Under the pieces are notes generated by a model that searched no databases, had not been told where the DNA came from, and was given only the letters and a program-made list of their open reading frames with translations. Positions 1-5,078 of a DNA stretch of 9,957 nt are shown here, in pieces. Within the stretch, counting starts at the first letter, position 1; each line of letters begins with the position of its first letter. This DNA comes from JAQBRD01 sp041158765 (GTDB lineage Bacteria > Patescibacteriota > Minisyncoccia > Phycocordibacterales > PALSA-1337): contig JBEBAU010000026.1 of assembly GCA_041158765.1 (NCBI GenBank), forward strand, positions 1-9,957. The letters run 5' to 3'. Made by a program: the position numbers and the translations under genes.

Positions 1-362
1 CCACAAGAACATTTCGTGGCAAAATTGAACATCTGCACTGGCATCCAGATTGTAATATTCGACGGATCACGGTTGGCCAACTTACTGTCTGGCATGAAGC
101 CTTGGGAATTTGGAACGAATACATAAACGATCCATTTTTCCTTGATTTTACCTGGCATCCGTGGTGCATAGATTGTATTGGGGTGTATGAAATTGAAAAT
201 GCTGAATTGGCGCTGATACTTGAAAATAGCGCTTACATTTCATTCTTTCCAATTGGAATCGACCCATACCCGTCGCCGATTAATTATCAAAGATACTGTG
301 ATATGCACCGCATATTAGCATGCGGAAATGCCACTACTTTGGAAATCCCCGACTGGACCTGA
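1..362 (+). CDS. Unrecognised protein, 5' partial, with repeated WHPxC motif
   Basis: The frame (codons starting at base 3) is open from the window edge to TGA at 360-362, so this is the C-terminal ~119 residues of a longer protein; a TTG at 102 is in frame but need not be the start because the frame continues upstream without a stop. Two related segments are visible: HWHPDC (Trp codon at 39) and TWHPWC (Trp codon at 153), 38 codons apart, each followed by a short stretch of alternating hydrophobic residues (RRITVGQLTV and CIGVYEIENA), which suggests short beta-strand repeats. The His/Cys pairs could bind metal, but this is only inference. No signal peptide or membrane segment lies in the visible part. 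A hairpin terminator follows directly. I do not recognise the family. Confidence 0.6.
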   Translation, partial: TRTFRGKIEHLHWHPDCNIRRITVGQLTVWHEALGIWNEYINDPFFLDFTWHPWCIDCIGVYEIENAELALILENSAYISFFPIGIDPYPSPINYQRYCDMHRILACGNATTLEIPDWT

Positions 363-405
363 ACGCAAAATCTCGAGCATTAACTCGAGATTTTTATTTT
401 GCGTT
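362..405. terminator. Nested hairpin terminator between converging genes
   Basis: An inner stem pairs ATCTCGAG (370-377) with CTCGAGAT (384-391) over a 6-base loop and is extended by A/T pairs. TTTTTATTTT follows, as expected of an intrinsic terminator for the + strand gene. An outer inverted repeat, AACGCAAAA (362-370) with TTTTGCGTT (397-405), encloses it and gives a competing fold. ftsH ends from the other side at 419, so the element probably stops both genes, though the U-tract is better for the + strand. Confidence 0.75.
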
Positions 406-418
406 TCGGTTTTTATTT

Positions 419-2464
419 TTATGAAAGCTCTTCTGACTTCTTTTTCAATTGAATACCTTGAGCAACAATGATTTGTTCGTATTCGTCGCGCTCGATTGTT
501 TCGACTTCGATGAGGCGCTTTGCGACCACATCGAGCGCGACACGATGTGTAGTGACAACTTCCTCTGCTCGTTTGTATGCTTCATGCATAATGCGAGAAA
601 CTTCGGCATCAATTTCACCACCAATATGCTCAGAATAACCACCATTCTCTTCGAGGCCCTTACCAAACATCGCTCGTCCACCACTACTTTCAAATGCTAG
701 TGCTCCCAACTTATCAGACATTCCATATCGAGTTACCATGTCCCGAGCAAGAGCTGTTGAAACCTGCAAATCATTTGATGGTCCAGTTGTCACATCTCCA
801 AATATCATCTTTTCAACAACATATCCACCAAGTGAAACTGCAATATCATCGAGGAATTCTCGCTTCGACTGAAGTTTACGATCCTCAAGTGGCAAATGGA
901 GCGTATACCCCGCTGCGCGTCCACGAGAAATAATAGAAATCTTATGCACTGGATCTGCGAATGGAAGTACTGATGAAACAAGTGCGTGTCCTGCTTCGTG
1001 ATATGCTGTCACCTCTTTTTCTTTTTTGCTCAAGATATGGCTCTTGCGTTCTGGTCCAAGCATGACCTTCTCGATTGAACGAATGAGATCGAATTGTGAA
1101 ACTTTTTTGCGATTTTCACGTGCAGCAAGAATAGCTCCTTCATTCATAAGCGAATAGAGATCTGCTCCAGAAAATCCGGGTGTTCGTTCTGCAATAACTC
1201 CGAGAGCGACATCTTCGGCAAATGGCTTCTTGGCTGAATGAATTTTCAAAATCTCTTCTCGATCATGTCTATCAGGAAGATCAATTGTCACCCGTCGATC
1301 GAAGCGTCCTGGACGAAGAAGTGCCGGATCAAGCACATCAGGGCGGTTTGTTGCGGCCATAACAATCACCTTTTCAGTTGGTTCGAAGCCGTCCATTTCA
1401 ACAAGAATCTGATTCAATGTCTGCTCACGCTCATCATTACCTCCTCCAACACCTCCGCCACGAACACGTCCAACTGCATCAATTTCATCAACGAAGATAA
1501 TTGCTGGAGAATTCTTTTTTGCCATCATGAATAGATCGCGCACTCTCGACGCTCCAACACCGACGAACATTTCAACGAATTCAGAACCTGAAATCGAGAA
1601 GAATGCTACACCTGCCTCCCCCGCAACTGCACGAGCAAGAAGTGTCTTACCTGTTCCAGGAGCACCCATGAGTAGAATACCTTTTGGAATAACCGCTCCA
1701 ATTTCAAAAAACTTCTTTGGATTTTTCAAAAAGTCTACAATTTCAGAAAGTTCTTGCTTTGCTTCCTTCGCGCCAGCGACATCCTTGAATGTTACCTTCT
1801 GCTTGGTATCGTTTGGCATGATTACACGAGCCTTCGATTGTCCGAATGAAAGCGCCTGAACTCCAGCTCCGCGCATTTGTCGAGACAAAAACCAGATAAT
1901 AAGTGCGAGGAATATAAGTGGTGCAAGAAATGGTGAAAGTTCACCAAGCCAATACCAGAATCCACTTGGTCCCTGTACATCGAGCTTGACCAATGCGAGC
2001 TTCTCAGGAGTTACGCCATATCGAGCAAGTGTATCAGTAAGTGAAGCGTCAGATTCTTTTTTTGTGGTTTTCAATACTGCAGCTGTGGTGACAGTTGTTG
2101 TGGAGGTTGTTGATGCTATTGAAACTGTTGAAACTGGCGCTGAAGAACTTGCAGTAGTTGAGGCAGCGGTATTTGAAATAGCCACAGCGCGATATTCAGC
2201 AATGAGATCATTCCCTTTCACGGTAATAGCTGCAACCTTATTCATATTCACATCAGCAGCGAGCTCTGAAAGAGTGATTTTTGTTGAAGGAATAGCTCGA
2301 TCTGTAAGGAGTGAGTAACCGCTCGTAATGAGGAACATAATGAGTAAAGCGAGCGCAAGCATGTTCACAAAACCCATGCCTGATGGCTTTTTTTGTCCTC
2401 CAGTATTGCCTTTATTTGGCTTATTTCCCTGTTCTTCTAGATTGTTCTGTTGATTTGGATTCAT
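419..2464 (-). CDS. ftsH: ATP-dependent zinc metalloprotease FtsH
   Basis: Membrane-bound AAA+ protease (681 residues) that in known homologues forms a hexamer, extracts and degrades membrane and some soluble proteins, including ssrA-tagged ones. Visible in order: a Gln/Asn/Gly-rich N-terminus, TM1 at about 33-53, an extracytoplasmic segment of ~120 residues, TM2 at about 177-195, Walker A GAPGTGKT (267-274), pore motif FVG (300-302), Walker B IIFVDEID (322-329), second region of homology with RPGRFDR and Arg fingers R387/R390, zinc motif HEAGH (489-493) and probable third ligand D565 in GPSNDL. All key residues are present, so it should be active. The segment between the membrane helices is longer than the ~70 residues of E. 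coli FtsH because of a Thr/Ser/Ala-rich stretch at about 95-135. The ATG at 2464 is supported by a consensus -10 box six bases upstream. An unknown gene lies 94 bases upstream on the same strand. Confidence 0.98.
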   Translation of the reverse strand: MNPNQQNNLEEQGNKPNKGNTGGQKKPSGMGFVNMLALALLIMFLITSGYSLLTDRAIPSTKITLSELAADVNMNKVAAITVKGNDLIAEYRAVAISNTAASTTASSSAPVSTVSIASTTSTTTVTTAAVLKTTKKESDASLTDTLARYGVTPEKLALVKLDVQGPSGFWYWLGELSPFLAPLIFLALIIWFLSRQMRGAGVQALSFGQSKARVIMPNDTKQKVTFKDVAGAKEAKQELSEIVDFLKNPKKFFEIGAVIPKGILLMGAPGTGKTLLARAVAGEAGVAFFSISGSEFVEMFVGVGASRVRDLFMMAKKNSPAIIFVDEIDAVGRVRGGGVGGGNDEREQTLNQILVEMDGFEPTEKVIVMAATNRPDVLDPALLRPGRFDRRVTIDLPDRHDREEILKIHSAKKPFAEDVALGVIAERTPGFSGADLYSLMNEGAILAARENRKKVSQFDLIRSIEKVMLGPERKSHILSKKEKEVTAYHEAGHALVSSVLPFADPVHKISIISRGRAAGYTLHLPLEDRKLQSKREFLDDIAVSLGGYVVEKMIFGDVTTGPSNDLQVSTALARDMVTRYGMSDKLGALAFESSGGRAMFGKGLEENGGYSEHIGGEIDAEVSRIMHEAYKRAEEVVTTHRVALDVVAKRLIEVETIERDEYEQIIVAQGIQLKKKSEELS

Positions 2465-2470
2465 TCGTCA

Positions 2471-2476
2471 ATTATA
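2471..2476 (-). promoter_or_regulatory. ftsH -10 box (leaderless promoter)
   Basis: On the minus strand a perfect TATAAT ends exactly six bases before the ftsH ATG, so the expected +1 falls on the A of the start codon. The -35 is weak (TTTCAA at a 16-base spacing). No Shine-Dalgarno sequence precedes the ATG, which agrees with a leaderless transcript. The box also means ftsH need not depend on readthrough from the gene upstream. Confidence 0.65.
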
Positions 2477-2558
2477 CAAAAAATCGCGGAAATTGAAAGA
2501 AAAAGCGAATACGTGAAATAAAAATTGAAATGAAAACCAAAATAAAAAACCGCCACGT

Positions 2559-3329
2559 TTATGGAGTGACAGTTTGGTTCAAAGCCATTTTGATGATGCG
2601 CGCCTCGTGTGCAGGCAGGATTTGAAACGAATTCGGCATCGCCTTTGCCTGAAGTTTGATCCAGTGAGTGCGGAGCTCTCCAAACTTGCGAAAGCCGAAA
2701 CGCTCTGGCACATCCGTCCACCGACCTGGGGTGCACTTCGGGCACGACACCTCAAATCGAATCTCATACCAACCCCAAGGCGTTGCATAGTCTGGAGTTT
2801 CGATAAGAGAACGAATGAAACCCTTTTTCCACCGCGCCGGAGTGTTTGATTTGCTCGGAGGAAAAATAGTGAAACCGAGCTTGACGATTGAGGATGGATC
2901 GAGCACAAGCGGCCCTACCATAATACGACGGCGAAACTGCGTCGAGCCACAAACTGAACATTTCTTGATTGAGCGAATGTCCAGATGATGTGGTCGTTGC
3001 GTCGGAAGCAATTCCGGCACAGCACCACTTACCATTTCAGTCACCTTTGCAACAACACGGACGACTTCATCATCCATACTGGGATGAGGGCTCTTCACAA
3101 ACTTCTTCTTGAGTGCGAAGTTGAACATTTCAACCTGCTTTGGGCCATCAATTCTGACGACTTGGATCCGCAACGGATGCGGATTGTTCTGACGGATTTG
3201 CGTGAGATGAGGATTAGGATCCCCGTCTTTGACCGGTTGCCGAAATCCAGGGGGTGGCCCTGGTGGAGCGCCCGCATTAGCGAGCGTAGAGTGTAGAAGT
3301 TTCATAACAAAAAACAGACCAGCACACAT
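2559..3329 (-). CDS. Unrecognised soluble protein with two CxxC pairs
   Basis: A 256-residue frame from ATG at 3329. Two knuckles, CSVC (124-127) and CPKC (196-199), could together hold one structural zinc in a split zinc ribbon. The N-terminus is Pro-rich (AGAPPGPPPGF, about 19-29) and the rest is basic with many Trp/Phe/Pro residues; there is no convincing signal peptide or membrane helix. The start may instead be Met9 (ATG at 3305, MKLLHS): the best minus-strand promoter (TTGACT, 17 bases, TTAAAT) predicts transcription from about 3321, downstream of the first ATG. It is divergent from smpB, with 45 bases between the first ATG and the smpB start, and lies 94 bases upstream of ftsH on the same strand without a clear terminator between them. 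I do not recognise the family and assign no function. Confidence 0.7.
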   Translation of the reverse strand: MCAGLFFVMKLLHSTLANAGAPPGPPPGFRQPVKDGDPNPHLTQIRQNNPHPLRIQVVRIDGPKQVEMFNFALKKKFVKSPHPSMDDEVVRVVAKVTEMVSGAVPELLPTQRPHHLDIRSIKKCSVCGSTQFRRRIMVGPLVLDPSSIVKLGFTIFPPSKSNTPARWKKGFIRSLIETPDYATPWGWYEIRFEVSCPKCTPGRWTDVPERFGFRKFGELRTHWIKLQAKAMPNSFQILPAHEARIIKMALNQTVTP

Positions 3330-3356
3330 TTAACCCTTATTTTAATAAAAAGTCAA
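3328..3356 (-). promoter_or_regulatory. Possible promoter of the CxxC protein gene
   Basis: Minus strand TTGACT (3351-3356), 17-base spacer, TTAAAT (3328-3333). The -35 is close to consensus and the -10 is mediocre. Transcription would start near 3321, leaving a leader of about 16 bases before Met9. It lies back to back with the smpB promoter, so the two genes may compete for polymerase here. Confidence 0.35.
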
Positions 3357-3359
3357 ATG

Positions 3360-3368
3360 TGCTAGTAT
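3360..3368 (+). promoter_or_regulatory. smpB extended -10 promoter (leaderless)
   Basis: TGCTAGTAT is an extended -10 (TGn plus TAGTAT) whose last T is followed by exactly six bases and then the smpB ATG at 3375, so the predicted +1 is the start codon. No good -35 is seen (TTTTAA at 17 bases) and there is no Shine-Dalgarno motif. Confidence 0.6.
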
Positions 3369-3374
3369 AGGTGT

Positions 3375-3860
3375 ATGTCCGAGCAACTTGCATACAATAA
3401 GAAGGCTTCTTTTGACTATGAAATCCTCGAGAAGTACGAGGCTGGCATAGAGCTCATGGGAGTTGAGGTGAAATCTGTGCGCGCCCATCACGCAGTGCTT
3501 TTGGGCGCGCACGTATCCATCCGCGGAGGCGAGGCATTCCTTATTGGCTCAGACATTGCTGCATATCAAAAAAACAATACACCAAAAGGCTATGAACCGA
3601 AGCGTGTCCGCAGGCTTCTCCTTTCAAAAAAAGAGATTACGGAGCTAGCAGCACTCGAACTCAAAAAGGGTTTGACAATAGTGCCAATTTCGATGTACAG
3701 TAAAAGTGTCGGAAAAAGTAGCGGCTCAAGTTCAGGTCACAGCAGCAAAATCAAAATTGAAATTGCTGTCGTGCGTGGCAAAAAGCAGTTCGACAAGCGC
3801 GAATCTATCAAGAAGCGCGATACCGAACGCGAAGTGCGACGAGAATTTCGAGATCGCTAA
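3375..3860 (+). CDS. smpB: SsrA-binding protein SmpB
   Basis: tmRNA-binding partner in trans-translation; SmpB brings tmRNA to stalled ribosomes and mimics the anticodon arm. The protein has 161 residues. Diagnostic motifs: N-terminal NKKASFDYEILEKYEAGIEL (8-27) followed by EVKSVR (31-36), GGEAFLIG (51-58), the basic loop around 76-83, RGKKQFDKRE (134-143), and a basic C-terminal tail (KKRDTEREVRREFRDR, 146-161) of the kind that enters the mRNA channel. One oddity is a Ser/Gly-rich insertion at about 111-125 (SVGKSSGSSSGHSSK) where most SmpB proteins have a short strand-turn-strand such as YFKNGRAK. Its RNA partner, ssrA, follows 172 bases downstream on the same strand with no clear promoter of its own, so co-transcription is likely. 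The start is fixed by the conserved N-terminus and the upstream -10 box. Confidence 0.97.
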   Translation: MSEQLAYNKKASFDYEILEKYEAGIELMGVEVKSVRAHHAVLLGAHVSIRGGEAFLIGSDIAAYQKNNTPKGYEPKRVRRLLLSKKEITELAALELKKGLTIVPISMYSKSVGKSSGSSSGHSSKIKIEIAVVRGKKQFDKRESIKKRDTEREVRREFRDR

Positions 3861-3938
3861 AATTCGGACAGTTGAAAGTAGTAAGCGTAGAACAGTGCAC
3901 GTTGAAAATTGAGTACAAACAAGTTACCAGCAGACTCC

Positions 3939-4033
3939 GTTCGAGTAATTACTTACTCGAACAACGTCGAAAATTTCTGCCGCCTTACGGCGGACAGAAA
4001 TCTTTCGACGCGAATCTGCTGAAAGCAGATTCG
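3939..4033 (+). repeat. Three consecutive hairpins between smpB and ssrA
   Basis: Hairpin 1: 3939-3948 pairs perfectly with 3953-3962 (10 bp, loop TTAC). Hairpin 2: 3965-3984 pairs with 3989-4010 (about 20 bp with two single-base bulges, loop TTAC). Hairpin 3: 4011-4020 pairs with 4024-4033 (10 bp, loop GAA), and its last base is the first base of the tmRNA. Gaps between them are 2 and 0 bases. None is followed by a U-tract, so they do not look like intrinsic terminators. Likely roles are RNase processing of a joint smpB-ssrA transcript or protection of the mRNA 3' end; both are inference. Confidence 0.8.
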
Positions 4034-4445
4034 GGGATGTCAGGCATCGACAGTTGATTCCCTCTTGTTCGTGCAATGGAGAGCTCCGTTAACTCTTAAA
4101 ACTGACGGAAATGTCAATTGCAAAATCAGCAGTTGCTAAGGTGAAGTCAGTTGTTTCTCCATATTTTGGAGCTTCTGATCTCGCTTTCGCGTACGCCCGA
4201 GCGTAAAACCTCCGCCTACACGACATTCATCCACAGGCGTCCGCGCTGTGGCATGGGTGATATATAGTGGACTATAGTTCGTGCTCGCCTCAGCACGACA
4301 CCGAATGATGAGGCTCGCTTGCGTGCATTTTGGTTCCTTTTGAACACGCAATGTCAAACGGCCGCAAGGCCACCAAAGATACCTATCCATTGTAGAAACG
4401 TTCAGGAAGATCTTCTGCACGGCGGTTCAACTCCGCCCATCTCCA
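4033..4445 (+). ncRNA. ssrA: Transfer-messenger RNA (tmRNA)
   Basis: Ribosome-rescue RNA that acts both as alanyl-tRNA and as a short mRNA for a degradation tag. The tRNA-like ends are clear: 5' GGGGATG (4033-4039) pairs with 3' CATCTCC (4438-4444), with a G3-U70 wobble (4035 with 4442) that is the identity element for alanyl-tRNA synthetase. The 5' side continues TCAGGCATCGACAG, typical of tmRNA. The T-arm is GGCGG/TTCAACT/CCGCC (4421-4437). Pseudoknot 1 has stem TCCGT (4085-4089) with ACGGA (4105-4109), and the resume codon GCA lies ten bases beyond it. A413 is the discriminator base (4445); the next bases are CAA, so CCA is not encoded and must be added enzymatically. At 413 bases it is slightly longer than E. 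coli tmRNA. It follows smpB and ends in a strong terminator. Confidence 0.96.
4120..4206 (+). other. tmRNA tag-peptide reading frame (28 codons plus stop)
   Basis: Starting at the resume codon GCA (4120-4122) the frame runs 28 codons to TAA (4204-4206). It begins AKSAVAKVK, has a middle SVVSPYFG, and ends ASDLAFAYARA. The DLAFAYA part resembles the hydrophobic Ala-rich ends of known tags. The other two frames stop after about seven codons. The tag is much longer than the 10 encoded residues in E. coli and ends in ARA instead of LAA or VAA. Confidence 0.8.
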
Positions 4446-4447
4446 CA

Positions 4448-4487
4448 ATAAAAAAGAAAACATCCTTCGGGGTGTTTTCTTTTTTAT
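4448..4487 (+). terminator. Intrinsic terminator of ssrA
   Basis: A stem of about 18 bp: AAAAAGAAAACATCC (4451-4465) pairs with the segment ending TTTTCTTTTT (4470-4484), closed by a C(TTCG)G tetraloop (4466-4469), with flanking A/T pairs. The run of T on the descending side acts as the U-tract. It starts two bases after the tmRNA discriminator base. Confidence 0.93.
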
Positions 4488-4502
4488 ATGTGAAATATAA
4501 GC

Positions 4503-4623
4503 GCGGAGTTGAACGGGCGGAGCGAGGCATGATGTGAGGAGACACAGTCGACGAACCATGCCGAGTGAGCCGGGGTCGCTGGGATTTTTACGAAGTAAAA
4601 ATAACCAGTGACCGACTCCGCCC
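4503..4623. repeat. Structured non-coding segment with copies of the tmRNA T-arm
   Basis: No gene is seen at 4488-4715. This part folds into a branched shape: outer stem GGGCGGAG (4515-4522) with CTCCGCCC (4616-4623); inner arm GGCATG (4526-4531) with CATGCC (4557-4562); second arm 4574-4582 with 4605-4613 continuing as ATTTTTAC (4584-4591) with GTAAAAAT (4595-4602) over loop GAA. In addition GCGGAGTTGAAC (4503-4514) is the exact reverse complement of tmRNA bases 4425-4436, and ACTCCGCCCA (4615-4624) is a direct copy of tmRNA bases 4430-4439. Function unknown; it could be a small RNA, a palindromic repeat, or debris from duplication of the tmRNA end. Confidence 0.6.
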
Positions 4624-4629
4624 ACACCA

Positions 4630-4658
4630 TTGACAAATGACCTATATTATGCTAATAT
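4630..4658 (+). promoter_or_regulatory. Strong sigma-70-type promoter
   Basis: Perfect -35 TTGACA (4630-4635), 17-base spacer, -10 TAATAT (4653-4658) preceded by TGC, giving an extended -10. Overlapping TATAAT copies at 4656-4661 and 4661-4666 are further possible -10 boxes at less suitable spacing. Transcription should begin near 4665, leaving a leader of about 50 bases before the gene at 4716. This is the best promoter in the window. Confidence 0.75.
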
Positions 4659-4715
4659 AATATAATAGTGCCGTATTGAAACAACCTCCCAAAAACGTCT
4701 GAAACTTGATAACTT

Positions 4716-5000
4716 ATGAACCAGAAACGTATAAAGGACCTCCTTATCGAGGCATCGCAGCCCAACTGCACGCACCAGCGCCGAAATCAAATTCATGTAG
4801 AGCTCAGCAAAGCAACGGTTGGGTCTCGTGAAACTGACACACCTGCAGCAGGTGTCTGTGTTGTCTTGGACATCCTATACGTTGACACCATCAAACATCA
4901 CCCGGAACGCCTACCATCACTATTCCCTGCGTTTGCAGTGATGTGCGGCGACCGTCCGGACAGCGACCTCGTTGCCGACATTGATTGGCAACACGCTTAA
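4716..5000 (+). CDS. Unrecognised 94-residue protein
   Basis: Small soluble protein with a polar, basic N-terminus (MNQKRIKDLL) that may form a helix, a central hydrophobic stretch (AGVCVVLDILYVD, about 45-57) too short and interrupted to be a membrane helix, and an acidic C-terminus. Cys at 18, 48 and 77 do not form a known metal motif. It is flanked by a strong promoter and a terminator, so it is a single-gene unit, which supports it being real. There is no Shine-Dalgarno motif and, unlike its neighbours, it should have a 5' leader of about 50 bases. I do not recognise the family. Confidence 0.6.
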   Translation: MNQKRIKDLLIEASQPNCTHQRRNQIHVELSKATVGSRETDTPAAGVCVVLDILYVDTIKHHPERLPSLFPAFAVMCGDRPDSDLVADIDWQHA

Positions 5001-5011
5001 CGACCCTCTCC

Positions 5012-5051
5012 AAAAAAGCCCCTCGCGGACTTCTTCTGTGAGGGTCTTTTT
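5012..5051 (+). terminator. Intrinsic terminator after the 94-residue gene
   Basis: CCCTCGCGG (5020-5028) pairs with CTGTGAGGG (5036-5044), with two G-T pairs, followed by TCTTTTTCTT. An A-run before the stem (5012-5017) could pair with the T-run. A competing stem is GACCCTC (5002-5008) with GAGGGTC (5040-5046). Confidence 0.8.
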
Positions 5052-5063
5052 CTTATCCAAATA

Positions 5064-5072
5064 TGCTACAAT
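5064..5072 (+). promoter_or_regulatory. Extended -10 promoter (leaderless) of the membrane protein gene
   Basis: TGCTACAAT is an extended -10 whose last T lies six bases before the ATG at 5079, so the predicted +1 is the start codon. No convincing -35 is seen because that position falls in the preceding terminator. No Shine-Dalgarno motif is present. Confidence 0.6.
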
Positions 5073-5078
5073 TTACCC

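Noticed and set aside
1986..2318. Plus-strand frame rich in Val/Ala/Glu
   Set aside because: It is antisense to the Thr/Ser/Ala linker and membrane region of ftsH, which has full family motifs.
2530..2558. A terminator between the CxxC protein gene and ftsH
   Set aside because: On the minus strand a GGCGGTTTTTT run follows the stop codon, but I could not find a stable stem before it.
3939..4033. Reading the three hairpins as a CRISPR or as smpB terminators
   Set aside because: The stems differ in sequence and have no regular repeat-spacer layout, and none has a U-tract after it.
4136..4420. A 94-residue minus-strand frame and a plus-strand frame around 4319-4537
   Set aside because: Both lie across the tmRNA and its terminator, whose RNA features explain the sequence.
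4503..4623. A possible second tRNA or tmRNA fragment after ssrA
   Set aside because: The branched fold has no 7-bp acceptor with proper T-arm and D-arm geometry, and no anticodon loop could be assigned; only short T-arm copies are present.
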